This document shows positions 51,747 through 62,625 of a stretch of 64,000 nucleotides of DNA, piece by piece. The position numbers and the translations under genes are program-made. Source of the stretch: Cepaea nemoralis (taxonomy: Eukaryota; Mollusca; Gastropoda; Stylommatophora; Helicidae); NCBI GenBank assembly GCA_014155875.1, contig JACEFZ010017423.1, positions 1 to 64,000 of the forward strand, read 5' to 3'. Every line of letters begins with the position of its first letter. Positions within the stretch are counted from its first letter, which is position 1. The notes beneath the pieces are model-generated. The model searched no databases. It saw only the letters and a program-made list of their open reading frames with translations, and was not told the origin of the DNA.

Positions 51747-52061
51747 AATGTTGAAGAGGAGAGATGACGTTCCTCCTTAAAGCATTTAATTTGGAGTAAA
51801 ACACCTGAATGTCTTGCTGGAGCTGGTGCCAGGATGAATAATATTGTTTATAAGTTGGATACTCATTGCATTTGGTGAATGAAGTAAGATACTTAATGTG
51901 GGAGGTCTTTTATTTTGAATGGAAGGATAACCAGAGAAAACAATTATGTGCAACGGAGATTAATGAACATGGTTATCAAATTCCGAAACGATCAAGGTAT
52001 TACTCAACTTTGAGACTATATGTGACAGGCATGGGCGAAGATGACATTGCTTATCTGGTAT
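51747..52061 (+). repeat. Repeat A copy 3, part 1
   Basis: Head 'TTGAAGAGGAGAGATGACG' to 'GACATTGCTTATCTGGTAT'. Interrupted by the LTR retrotransposon; resumes at 58973. Confidence 0.88.
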
Positions 52062-53649
52062 TGTCACGGAAAAGACTGCAGGTTAATGATTCATTGATAA
52101 CTTACAGATCAGAATACCCAGGGAGTAGAAGGGTTAATGAAACAGAAGGATAAAACACAACGGATTGACCAGCGCATATGTATATAGGTCAAGGCGGGAG
52201 AGTCGACTACAATACAGGTGACCGGGAGAGTGGAAAAATTAGTTTGCTACAAAGACAGACAGTATCATGGATCAGTCTATTGCGTTCTGGAGGTAGGGAT
52301 ATACGGAAAAGCCCAGATCTGGAATTTTCCACTGACCAGGGATAATGAAGTCTGAATTTGCTTTGTCCAGCAATGTCAAGGACGATGGGACAAAGATGAT
52401 CTAAAGAGAGTGGCCACGTCTTTGTGTCAGTTTAGTGTGTGTTCCCCAACTGGACGGAAAGATAGAATTATGTGTCCTGTAATGAAAAGAAATATCCTCC
52501 TTTATAATGGGATAAAGTGCTTGGCTGAGGATTAATTTCGATTCGTGGATCTACATTAATTCTATATAGGAACATCGATGTGTATAAGGTATATTAAAAT
52601 ATCGTTTTAGAATAGGAATATAGATGAGCGTGTATTACCTTTATCATTACATATTATTAGTGGGTGTTTTTAGACTGAGGTGAATTCTTATGTCTTAGGC
52701 GGATGGTGACTTCGAAAGCCTTGTCATTATGGCTGGAGAAGGACACTTGCATAAGTTAGGAGTAAGGGGCGGACGCTTACCACTCGACTTGTTATATTCA
52801 TCCACAGTTTCCAGTTTCTAGGGACATTAGAGAAGAAAGAAAAACCTACTCTACGTGAACCAATAAAGTACATACTTCGATCCAGAAAGAACCTAAATAG
52901 TTCGTTCAGATGAACAAATACTAACCTCAAGTAAAGAACAGAAGACTGTATGCTAACACGCATATACCACGGGGCTCCTAAACAGAAAAAGATGTTAAGG
53001 TGGGGCAAGCAGAGACTTCAACCTACATACGAAGTGCATACATAGGGTAGAAGGAATAGACAAAGACAATAGTGATAATCATAATAGACAATAGGAAGAA
53101 CATTGACAATGTGGTGTTTTCTTTTGTTGATGATGGATACTTAATATCATGAAACCGATTTGGGCACAGTCATAAACTTACGGGACTTTTATAGCAATAC
53201 GGTGAATCAATGGTGAACAGTTTGTTTTCATTTCACTAACGGATTTACCATCAGATTCAAGCCTACGGATCATCCCGGGTGAGCTCTGTCCTGTTTGATG
53301 TGATGTCCGGTAATCGTGAAGAATGACTGGCGAGAAGATACAGCTGATAGACATTCTGAGTTCATTCTGTCCACAACCATAGAATACAATAGCAACTACA
53401 CAGACAATATCCATACACACACCGGACATAGTTTTCTTTATTAATAAATCTTTTATTATATGTTGAAAGGAAATGTTGTCGGAGTATGTGTTGAGAGAAT
53501 AAGAGAGAGAGTGACAGAAGTAGATATATGGAAGGGAAGACAGAAGAGAGGAGTGTAGACCCAAGTCATGCAATAACCCCAACAGATAATCAGTTTTATA
53601 GATGTGCTTGTTGAGTCCAACCTTCTCTCTGGAATTTAAACAAGTGACA
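52062..53649 (+). repeat. 5' LTR
   Basis: 1588 bp, TGTCACGG...GTGACA. Compared by eye with the 3' LTR it shows about ten differences, mostly single-base indels in homopolymers (e.g. 52390, 52490). Frames within it (such as minus 53178-53741) are not conserved genes as far as I can tell. Confidence 0.93.
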
Positions 53650-53654
53650 TAAAA

Positions 53655-53672
53655 TGGTGGAGCAGCGGGGTA
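53655..53672 (+). other. Candidate primer binding site
   Basis: TGGTGGAGCAGCGGGGTA starts 5 bp after the 5' LTR. TGG complements the CCA end of a tRNA. The matching tRNA is not identified. Confidence 0.5.
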
Positions 53673-54169
53673 CGTACATACATAATACTCATATGACCTA
53701 AAAGCATAAAGAGGCATATGCATAGAGAGAGGTACTTGCATATTGGCACAGGCATAGCGGAGTACCTACATGTTGGGACATACTGATTGGAAGGAATATA
53801 AGTATATATTGATGACTTTTAATGGAAGGACGTCCATTGGATATATGGTGCCATTACATATATGGTAGAAACATTTCATTAATGCTGGTGACTTTGCAGT
53901 GAGAAAGTTCCAGACAGAGTGAATGTGGATAGGTGGTAAGACATTACATACCTAGTCACACGGTCACACGTCTACATAAGTCTTTATCCTATATCTCCTC
54001 TTGTGGATGAGAGAGTGGTTGTGATGTACTGTGTGGTGGGGTAGATTTATAATATTAGATAGACATAGATAAATGGTATAGGTTCTAGGTGGAATATAAT
54101 TGTATAGTGAGTACTTCTTTTCTGCCTTGAGGGATCTTTACTCAACTTGCTGACTTATCTGCTGTAACT

Positions 54170-55324
54170 ATGGCAACTCCTAAAGTAACTACAGCAGAAC
54201 TGAGAGCCAACGGGGAGGAAATTGGGTTGGCTGGTTCAGACTTAACTGATTACATCCAAGAAAGAGAGCGAGAGATTCGTCAGGCGGAACGAGAAGATCG
54301 AAAGACTGAGTTGGAAGTGAGAAGAATAGAGGTGGAGACCAAGCGACTAGAAATGGAACAAGAGGCCAAGAAACTAGAACAGGAGACCAAGAGACTGGAA
54401 ATGGAACAAGAGGCCAAGAAAATGGACCAGGAGACCAAGCGACTAGAAATGGAACAAGAGGCCAAGAAAATGGACCAGGAGACCAAGAAACTGGAAATGG
54501 AACATGAATACCGCTTGAAAGAGTTAGAACTCAAGACACAAACTAAGGGTGAAATAGATGCAGCAGAAGGAAGTTCATCTTCACCTGGAGCAACCTACAT
54601 GAGTGGACAGGGTTACCAGGCCATGAAGTTTCCCTTAGCGGTCTACGATGAAAGTAAAGAAAAGATATTCCAGTTTTTGGATCGGTTCGAGGCTATGGCA
54701 ATCGCTATGGGACTAGATAGAACCAGATGGGCTCTTAAAGTATCCCAGTCTTTACGTGGTTCGGGCTACGAGGTCTACACACGCCTACCACCAGGACAGG
54801 AAAATCAGTACGAGGAATTGAAAGCAGCTTTGATGAAACATTATGAAGTCACCGCACAAACATATCGGAAAAAGTTTAGATCGTCTAGACGAGAGCCGGG
54901 AGAACTATTCGCCGCCTACAGTCTGAGGCTGAAATCCTATCTACAGAAATGGATGGACTTGGCAGAATTCCAGAGGGATTATGAGAGTCTCGAAGAGATG
55001 ATGGTGGTAGACCAAATGCGAAAGCAAATGTCGAAACCTCTCAGAACCTTCTTGGGAGAACAAGGGGCGGAACGGATTGATGTGGTGAATAAGCTGGCGG
55101 AACGATTCGTGGAAGTACATGGTGAAACGGAGGAACTAAGTACACAATCCAAAAGTCAGGAGAAAACAGAGAAAAAGAAACCTAAAAACTGGGAAGGAGA
55201 AAAAGGGGGAACCTTATATAAAGCACACAGAGGAGAGTTCAGAGAAGGTGAAGGTAGGAAACCAGAGCACCTCGAATTCTCAAGCGAAACGACAATGGTC
55301 GGAGAAATGGTGTTCATTTTGTAG
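54170..55324 (+). CDS. gag: Gag polyprotein, N-terminal and capsid part
   Basis: 384 codons from ATG 54170. Residues about 22-125 form a charged coiled coil built of 14-residue repeats ('ETKRLEMEQEAKKMDQ'). Residues about 150-320 resemble a retrotransposon capsid of the SCAN-like type: 'IFQFLDRFEAMAIAMGLDRT', 'YEELKAALMKHYEVTAQTYR', 'KFRSSRREPGELFAAYSLRL', 'RKQMSKPLRTFLGEQGAERI'. SCAN domains of vertebrate zinc-finger proteins derive from Gmr1-like gag. The last about 25 codons run in a different frame from the zinc-knuckle ORF that overlaps from 55248. The protein would form the particle packaging element RNA. The frame is intact apart from the overlap. Confidence 0.85.
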   Translation: MATPKVTTAELRANGEEIGLAGSDLTDYIQEREREIRQAEREDRKTELEVRRIEVETKRLEMEQEAKKLEQETKRLEMEQEAKKMDQETKRLEMEQEAKKMDQETKKLEMEHEYRLKELELKTQTKGEIDAAEGSSSSPGATYMSGQGYQAMKFPLAVYDESKEKIFQFLDRFEAMAIAMGLDRTRWALKVSQSLRGSGYEVYTRLPPGQENQYEELKAALMKHYEVTAQTYRKKFRSSRREPGELFAAYSLRLKSYLQKWMDLAEFQRDYESLEEMMVVDQMRKQMSKPLRTFLGEQGAERIDVVNKLAERFVEVHGETEELSTQSKSQEKTEKKKPKNWEGEKGGTLYKAHRGEFREGEGRKPEHLEFSSETTMVGEMVFIL

Positions 55325-55826
55325 GGCGGCATCCCACAACACAAAAGACTGCAGATCGAAACCTAAAAGTTCTTACTTCGCAGCATGCAAGGTGATTCCT
55401 ACATCGGTGATCACCGACAAGGCTGAGGTCGACGAAGGAGAAAGGAACAAAAAGGACACAGGGAAACCTAGGAAGGGAACAGAGTGCACACACTGCCAGT
55501 CGACAACACATAATATTGTGGACTGCAGATGCAAGGCCAAACACGCCAATTGCATAACCAACCTCGAGGAATCAAAAGAGGAAGGCAAGGAAACGGTCAA
55601 GGAGATGAAAGACACTCAGGACCAAGAGAGACCACCTGTGGTTGAACTTATTGAAGTCAATGGCCAGCAGGTTGCTTGTCTCTATGATACAGGTTTGGAT
55701 GGGGAAGCGGTGGTGGACGCCAGCTTGGTAAGCCCAGACCAACTTACAGGGGAGACCATAGAAATACAGCCGGCAATGAGGAGTGCTGTTACCATGACGC
55801 TGCACAATCGCCAAGGTGGAGATTAA
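55248..55826 (+). CDS. Nucleocapsid zinc knuckles and protease
   Basis: 192 codons in the +1 frame relative to gag, overlapping its end by 77 bp. Two CCHC knuckles: C-x2-C-x4-H-x4-C in 'CSFCRAASHNTKDC' and 'CTHCQSTTHNIVDC'. Then a Lys/Glu-rich linker and 'VNGQQVACLYDTGLDGEAVV', the aspartic protease active site with D-T-G. The natural start is probably by continuation from gag, either by a programmed +1 shift or because one base has been lost or gained. The frame ends at 55826, after which pol continues in other frames. Knuckles bind the element RNA; the protease would process the polyprotein. Confidence 0.8.
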   Translation: MKVGNQSTSNSQAKRQWSEKWCSFCRAASHNTKDCRSKPKSSYFAACKVIPTSVITDKAEVDEGERNKKDTGKPRKGTECTHCQSTTHNIVDCRCKAKHANCITNLEESKEEGKETVKEMKDTQDQERPPVVELIEVNGQQVACLYDTGLDGEAVVDASLVSPDQLTGETIEIQPAMRSAVTMTLHNRQGGD

Positions 55827-55892
55827 ATCCAGGTACGTTCACGGGCATTATTCCAGCTGCTGTATTATCTGACTCCTTATTTCCAATGATCA

Positions 55893-56366
55893 TTGGCACG
55901 AAAATATGTCTTTTTGGGGATGCCCAAACAGCAAGCCCACAAGGGAACAGTAGTCAGTGTATCTCAAGGGGAGGAAAAAGAGGCAGAGACACTATGCGAC
56001 AACTCGGAGATAGGAGAATTGCATACTGCCCAGAGGAAGGATACTACGTTGCATCCTTGCTACAGGAAGCTGCAAAGAAGTGCTGAGCCACCAGAACGGG
56101 GACAGTACTTTCTGAAGAATCAACTACTCTATCGGAGAGCTGGGAGGGGAGATAACCTGCATGAGCAGTGGGTGGTTCCAGAGACCCACCGTCCTCATAT
56201 TCTTCAGAGTGGACACATCATAGACAAGAATCGACATATGGGTGTCAGAGAGACCTTGCAGCAAATATCCGGCCATTATTGCTGGCCAGGAATGACCGGA
56301 GATGTACGCCGGTGGGTGAAGTCTTGTTCGGAGTGCCAGAGAGCACCACCCCAACAAGCGAATTAA
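55893..56366 (+). pseudogene. Integrase HHCC zinc-binding domain
   Basis: Open segment with 'LKNQLLYRRAGRG', 'QWVVPETHRPHILQSGH' and 'HMGVRETLQQISGHYCWPGM' ending 'VKSCSECQRAPPQQ': the His-His-Cys-Cys domain of a gypsy integrase. Immediately after 'CQRAPP' the catalytic D,D-35-E core should begin but is missing; a stop follows within five codons. Overlapping frame 56168-56653 picks up the C-terminal domain. Confidence 0.85.
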
Positions 56367-56653
56367 GAGGAAACCTAGCTCTTAAAGTGGAAGACAAAGT
56401 GGAAGTGTGGAGTCCAGCAGAGACCAATATACTCCAAATAGGATGGAAAGGACCTTATCCTGTGGAAAGGTGGTGTCCAAGAACATCTACAAAATACGGA
56501 TCGGGGAAGAGAAGAAAAATCTCCCTAGACATCTCATTAGGGAATATGAGGAGAGATCCGGGACGCAAAGCTTCACACTTTATGGTGATGGCAGCCATTA
56601 GGACACGGTTACCAGTCCCAGACGAAGACCAGACGATCGCCAGTACAACATAG
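56366..56653 (+). pseudogene. Integrase C-terminal domain remnant
   Basis: 'LKVEDKVEVWSPAETNILQI' followed by 'GWKGPYPVE', the G-P-[FY] module of gypsy integrase C-termini. It joins directly to the zinc domain, so the core was deleted cleanly near 56350. Residues after this are basic and not recognised. Confidence 0.8.
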
Positions 56654-57160
56654 GAGGGCCTATGGGACAGTACGGGATAGGTCAGATTTACCCAACGACA
56701 GGAGGAGGGAAATCACAAGTCGGGGAAAGGACAAGAGTGAAAGTTTCACAGGTAACCAAGTTCAGAAGGGGTGGGTAACGTCGGGAAAAGCGAGAATTAC
56801 CCAGGACTCCAACCAAAGATTGGCTGACCAGATACAACATCGCCCAAGATGGTCCTGGAAGCAAAAGCCCAGGAGGTTTGGGAAAGACGACTCGGTCCGA
56901 CGAGGACGAGGCGGAACATCCCCAGAGGAAAAGCCGGGGGAAACCAAGAGGACATGGAAGCAGTGTTACAATCAGGATGGGACAATCCGTTTGTATTGTG
57001 AGCCGTCGCTGACGCAAGTCGAAAGTAGGTCGACCGGACGTACAGGAGCGAGGAGCCAACACTAGTTTCAGTCGTTAGTAGTATAGTAGGGTGTCAATTA
57101 AAGCGCCTACTGGATAATGAAGGGAGCCATGTGAGGACCCAATCATATCATCAACACGTG
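56654..57160 (+). other. Internal region, no domain recognised
   Basis: Basic, Gly/Arg-rich frames ('RRGRGGTSPEEKPGETKRT') between integrase and the RNase H remnant. It may be a tether between the pol domains or junk from the deletion. Uncertain. Confidence 0.4.
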
Positions 57161-57312
57161 ATGTTAATAGCTACTTCGCAGAAGCTCAACGCACGATGGA
57201 TGTGATGGACGTTGTTGCTCGCAACGGGACTTCACAGTGGAATACTTTGGAAAGGAGAATGTAGGAGCAGATTTCTTATCCAGACATCCAGCTCCGGAGG
57301 AAGAAGATTAGG
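57161..57312 (+). pseudogene. RNase H C-terminal end
   Basis: 'SQKLNARWM' in one frame and then 'DFTVEYFGKENVGADFLSRH' plus 'PAPEEED' before a stop. The F-x-V-x-Y-x-G-K-x-N-x-x-A-D-x-L-S-R motif is the end of RNase H in Ty3/gypsy pol. No RT motif precedes it. Located downstream of integrase, which is diagnostic for pol order. Confidence 0.85.
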
Positions 57313-57367
57313 ATTGTGGATCATGGGAATCAAACCTACAGTGAGAAAGATTCGACGCGGTCTAATC

Positions 57368-57384
57368 TCATAAGAGGGGGCCTA
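57368..57384 (+). other. Polypurine tract
   Basis: TCATAAGAGGGGGCCTA immediately before the 3' LTR; AAGAGGGGG is the likely plus-strand primer. Confidence 0.85.
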
Positions 57385-58972
57385 TGTCACGGAAAAGACT
57401 GCAGGTTAATGATTCATTGATAACTTACAGATCAGAATACCCAGGGAGTAGAAGGGTTAATGAAACAGAAGGATAAAACACAACGGATTGACCAGCGCAT
57501 ATGTATATAGGTCAAGGCGGGAGAGTCGACTACAATACAGGTGACCGGGAGAGTGGAAAAATTAGTTTGCTACAAAGACAGACAGTATCATGGATCAGTC
57601 TATTGCGTTCTGGAGGTAGGGATATACGGAAAAGCCCAGATCTGGAATTTTCCACTGACCAGGGATAATGAAGTCTGAATTTGCTTTGTCCAGCAATGTC
57701 AAGGACGATGGGACAAGATGATCTAAAGAGAGTGGCCACGTCTTTGTGTCAGTTTAGTGTGTGTTCCCCAACTGGACGGAAAGATAGAATTATGTGTCCT
57801 GTAATGAAAGAAATATCCTCCTTTATAATGGGATAAAGTGCTTGGCTGAGGATTAATTTCGATTCGTGGATCTACATTAATTCTATATAGGAACATCGAT
57901 GTGTATAAGGTATATTAAAATATCGTTTTAGAATAGGAATATAGATGAGCGTGTATTACCTTTATCATTACATATTATTAGTGGGTGTTTTAGACTGAGG
58001 TGAATTCTTATGTCTTAGGCGGATGGTGACTTCGAAAGCCTTGTCATTATGGCTGGAGAAGGACACTTGCATAAGTTAGGAGTAAGGGGCGGACGCTTAC
58101 CACTCGACTTGTTATATTCATCCACAGGTTCCCAGTTTCTAGGGACATTAGAGAAGAAAGAAAAACCTACTCTACGTGAACCAATAAAGTACATACTTCG
58201 ATCCAGAAAGAACCTAAATAGTTCGTTCAGATGAACAAATACTAACCTCAAGTAAAGAACAGAAGACTGTATGCTAACACGCATATACCACGGGGCTCCT
58301 AAACAGAAAAAGATGTTAAGGTGGGGCAAGCAGAGACTTCAACCTACATACGAAGTGCATACATAGGGTAGAAGGAATAGACAAAGACAATAGTGATAAT
58401 CATAATAGACAATAGGAAGAACATTGACAATGTGGTGTTTTCTTTTGTTGATGATGGATACTTAATATCATGAAACCGATTTGGGCACAGTCATAAACTT
58501 ACGGGACTTTTATAGCAATACGGTGAATCAATGGTGAACAGTTTGTTTTCATTTCACTAACGGATTTACCATCAGATTCAAGCCTACGGATCATCCCGGG
58601 TGAGCTCTGTCCTGTTTGATGTGATGTCCGGTAATCGTGAAGAATGACTGGCGAGAAGATACAGCTGATAGACATTCTGAGTTCATTCTGTCCACAACCA
58701 TAGAATACAATAGCAACTACACAGACAATATCCATACACACACCGGACATAGTTTTCTTTATTAATAAATCTTTTATATATGTTGAAAGGATAATGTTGT
58801 CGGAGTATGTGTTGAGAGAATAAGAGATGAGAGTGACAGAACGTAGATATATGGAAGGGAAGACAGAAGAGAGGAGTGTAGACCCAAGTCATGCAATAAC
58901 CCCAACAGATAATCAGTTTTATAGATGTGCTTGTTGAGTCCAACCTTCTCTCTGGAATTTAAACAAGTGACA
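57385..58972 (+). repeat. 3' LTR
   Basis: 1588 bp, ends AAACAAGTGACA. Nearly identical to the 5' LTR (about ten visible differences). The polyadenylation site would lie here. Confidence 0.93.
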
Positions 58973-61330
58973 GGTATCCTAAACATTGAGAGCTCTGTAG
59001 TGGGTATTGGATGGAGAGGAGCCAACTATTAGGTTGATAACTTCTGGGGGACACTATGGCCTTCTTCCCCCTTTGTTTACTTTTCCCTGGGGTCAAATTT
59101 CCCTTTGTTTAGTTTCCGTTTTCCTTGGGGTTTTACCTTTCTTCTATTTCCAATGATCATATAGGTGCATATATGGCACCAGTAGATATACGTTTTAAAA
59201 CTGGAATTTCAGGTAGTGGTTAAATCCATCCAGAACCAGATATGACTCTTGATGGGAGCTCCTGGATGGAGAGATGACGAATCATATTTTGGAAGAACTT
59301 ACAGGCGATTGTTCCATCCAACCAAATAAAGCAGGTATCCCAATACCACTAGGAATCAACCAGGGGACTTTTAGCCTGTACCTATGATTATAGAGGCAAC
59401 CTCGACAATCTTCCTACCTGAACCTACTTACTATGGACCTAATTTATTTAGTCTCACAGAACATTTGAACATTTAGAGTCCAAAAACCAAACTTGGAGTG
59501 GAGAGGATTGAGCTTAAGATAGAGAATTCTCATCTCATCTCATCTCATCATGTTCCTCTTGTACATTGCGGTGTCGAGGTTAAGTATAAACATCGTGAGA
59601 GTGCCCGATTATGGGCTTCATATATCGATATTCCCATGGACTCTGCTATTCCCTGAGTCCAACGTTTACGTGGTCGGCTCTTATTATTATAACCCAACAG
59701 ATATATGGGTATGATTCAATCCACTGGGGAAATATTGTTTATGTTGTTCTAAAAATGTTTAATGTATTAATGAATACATACCTTACGTTTTGAAATGGGT
59801 CATTATTTTGTGATCAGAATGGCCAAAACCCATCCCAAGTTTGCTTGTTATTAAGTTTAATAGATATTTCATTTTTCACTCCGAGTGTCCCATTAATTCT
59901 TAGAGTGTTAACGTTAATGTCTGTTAACCATTAATTCACCTTAGACATTAATTATTTATCTGAGACCAGACTGGCAAGGAAACTCCACAGGTGTATTATT
60001 ATTCAAAGAAATCGTTTCCTTGTTGACATTGGGGACTTCCTTGGCTCTCCTGGACTGTGTTGATAGCCACAAATAATTGTGCCATTGAAGGCTACTAAAA
60101 TTATAGTGGGCCAGGATCACATTGGGAAAGATGAATTCTAGTTTTCCTCTATCTCTTTGAGATTTCCCAAGATATACGACAGGACCTAACAAAAATAGAT
60201 GGCGGAAAATGATAAGTAGGGAGGTGTTGTCACAGTTATGAATTAATGCCGGGACAGTGATGAGCAGACGGAGTAATGGGTAAGACACAGATGTGTTTTG
60301 TCACCAAATTCTCGTATTAGTAATAAAACTAAGGTAAAGTATGTTACATTTTCTATGACTGGGTGTCAATGCAGCTGAACACCTCAAATTGTGGTGGCTT
60401 GTCTTTGCTAGAATCAAATATAACGCAAAAATCAGCGACTGTCGTTATTTTACGAATTACTTGTGTATCAAAGACGAACATCTATATAATATATTTCTTT
60501 ACCCCATTAATAGTCTCTATGACCATATTTGCTATCATTATGAGCACATGTGCATGTGCTGCCAAAAATATTAAGTCACTAATACTGCCCATTGTAACGA
60601 TTAAACGGATATTGCACTTAATATATTATCCGTATGTAGACTGCACTTCCTTTATTATATTATCTACCGCATGAAATCACATACTGGAATTCTGAGATTT
60701 CGCAACTGCTTCAATTTATGTTAGTAGATTTTGATTAACAAAGAAGTTTTTTAAATAAGATGATATGCAATACATTCTTCAGTCTAATTATTTGCTGTAT
60801 ACGTCCTCTATATATACTCCAATAAACAATTTATCTTGTCTCCCTTGTTCAATTAAAAATTTATTTCATTTTATCTCCCTTGATACTAAGAAATCCTGTT
60901 ATACATATTTCAATATTTTTACATATAAAACCAGAGCCGTGCCGTGCTATGATACATGAAAGGCGGACCGCATCAGACGGCGCCGTAAGAGGGCGGCAGA
61001 AGCAGTGAAATCGAAAATACAATTTGAACTATTCAACAATAAAAAATCTTTAACGGGCGGCATTTCGAAAAGAAAAAAAAGAAACATTTAAGGGGTGGCA
61101 TTTCGAAGACTTGCATCATAATGTGAAAATCTACCGCACGGCCCTTTGTGAAACATTATAATGATTGAAACTAGTTGCAATATTCATAAGAGAAGTAACG
61201 TCTGCAGCAGATGTAACAATAGGAAATAAAAACAGTTAGGTACGTGTAACACCTGCGAAAAGTGAGATATACTAAAAACTGAGACAGTGTACATACCTTA
61301 CAACGATCTCCACAACGGTAAACATAAATC
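58973..61330 (+). repeat. Repeat A copy 3, part 2
   Basis: Resumes 'GGTATCCTAAACATTGAGAG' after the LTR element and runs to the 3' tail 'CTTACAACGATCTCCACAACG'. It contains a further small LINE insert at 59529-59680. Confidence 0.88.
59529..59680 (-). mobile_element. LN7 3'-tail insertion, 152 bp
   Basis: Reverse complement of the LN7 end at 23065-23217: 'CCAACGTTTACGTGGTCGGC' and a (CTCAT)n tail on the plus strand. Repeat A copies 1 and 2 lack it (both read GAGAATTA followed by TATTATTATAAC). An extreme 5' truncation; the target duplication is unclear. Confidence 0.85.
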
Positions 61331-62045
61331 CAGCAACTAATTCAGGATAATGCTCGCTCAGGTGATGTGATTATCTACACAGATGGGTCGGTGTCGAGAG
61401 GTAGGAGAAGTGCTTAGGGGTTCTTAGCAAAAGCCAATGGTCGACGTTTGGTGCAGGAGAGCCTGGCATATGATACCACAACATCTAGCTTAAGAATGGA
61501 GGTGGAGGAGGTCAATGCAGCTTTCCGCTGGATGGAGAATACGTTACACACACACACATCGTGATTGTAACTAACTCAGAAAGCATGCTGAGTAGGGTGA
61601 AGACATGCAAGCTTCGTGCAGAGTGGCTTGCTTCGCTTCGGAAGTCACGGGTGACAAGCATCGTCTGGATCTTTTCTCCGGGGCATGCTGGTGTGCTGGG
61701 GAATAAACAGGGTGACAGATTGGCTGGCTCGGCAAAACTTGGTGGAGTATTGATGCATGACAAAGCAGATGTGGTTGCGACCTTATGGGAGCATGTGTAC
61801 ACCTCGGAGGAGCAAATGGGTCACTATGGTCTAGCAAGAATGCAACAGCGAGGGGTGACGAGGGGATCTGGCCGACGATCAACGCTTAGAGGAAAGGCGA
61901 GACGGACATATAATCAGATTGCTACTGGTACTATTAGTGTTGGACCTCTTCGCTGGCTGCTGAGGATGGGACGGAGCGCTTATGGGAATGCCCCGAATGC
62001 TGTGATGTCGGTTCCTAAATCAATCAATCAATCAATCAATCATAT
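61330..62045 (+). mobile_element. LN5 LINE 3' end: RNase H and (AATC)n tail
   Basis: 5' truncated inside RNase H and ends in a run of about six TCAA repeats (62017-62041). RNase H motifs: 'VIIYTDGSVSRGRRSA' (first Asp), 'LRMEVEEVNAAFRW' (Glu), 'VIVTNSESMLSRV' (Asp replaced by Asn), 'FSPGHAGVLGNKQGDRLAG' (His and Asp). The C-terminal part reads 'KARRTYNQIATGTISVG'. One TAG lies near 61416. A shorter copy is at 26004. Confidence 0.88.
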
Positions 62046-62625
62046 GTTATTCGAAAGGAAAAGAAAAACTATTTTAACAACTTAATAACAGATAAAACCA
62101 ACACTAAAGATATATGGAAAGCAATTAATACCTTGGCAAACAAACACAAATCATCACAATCATTACCATCAAATCATGTTACATGTGATCAATTCAGTTG
62201 ATTCTTTCAGTCCGCTATAAACCAAATAATGGCTGCAATATTGGATGCGCCTCATGACATATCATTATTATCATCATTCTGTGAGAACAAATTCTATGGA
62301 TACAATACCTCCAACATACCGCTAATGGCGACCACTGAAGTATTTACTCATCTAAGAAACCTTAAAAAAAAAATAACGCATCAGGACTAGATGAAATCAG
62401 CAATCGGATCCTTCGCCGCCGATCTGCGAGTCACTAACTTTTATATATAATCAATGTCTCACCAAAGGTCACTTCCAATCAGCCTTTAAAATCGCTAAAG
62501 TATATCCTCATTTAAAAGCTGGTTCTCTAGACGATCGTCTCATGAGTAATTATAGGCCAATTTCAATATTATCCTCACTATCCAAACCCCTAGAAAAGCA
62601 CATCCACAAAACATCACTAGATTTA
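62046..62625 (+). pseudogene. LN8, CR1-like RT fragment
   Basis: Decayed N-terminal RT region: 'TKDIWKAINTLANKHKSS', 'IMAAILDAPHDISLL', 'TTEVFTHLRNLKKK' and, after frame changes, 'KVYPHLKAGSLDDRLMSNYR' leading to 'PISILSSLSKPLEKHIH'. The last is the block before RT motif A in CR1/Rex-type LINEs. No catalytic Asp is included. Both ends are cut by other repeats. Confidence 0.7.

Larger units (their letters stand above)
52062..58972 (+). mobile_element. LTR retrotransposon, Ty3/gypsy, Gmr1-like, non-autonomous
   Basis: A complete insertion: GGTAT target duplication (52057-52061 and 58973-58977), two 1588-bp LTRs starting TGTCACGG and ending AAGTGACA, internal region 53650-57384. Coding order: gag with SCAN-like domain, two zinc knuckles, aspartic protease, integrase HHCC zinc domain, integrase C-terminus, RNase H C-terminus. 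Integrase core, RT and most of RNase H are absent. Integrase before RNase H is not the normal gypsy order but fits the Gmr1-like lineage. The LTRs differ mainly by a handful of one-base indels, so insertion is recent. Confidence 0.92.

Noticed and set aside
53178..53741. 187-codon minus-strand protein in the LTR
   Set aside because: It lies within the LTR; the other LTR has the same region broken by small indels, and no motif is recognisable.
52062..58972. Endogenous retrovirus with an envelope gene
   Set aside because: No envelope-like ORF or membrane protein between pol remnants and the 3' LTR.
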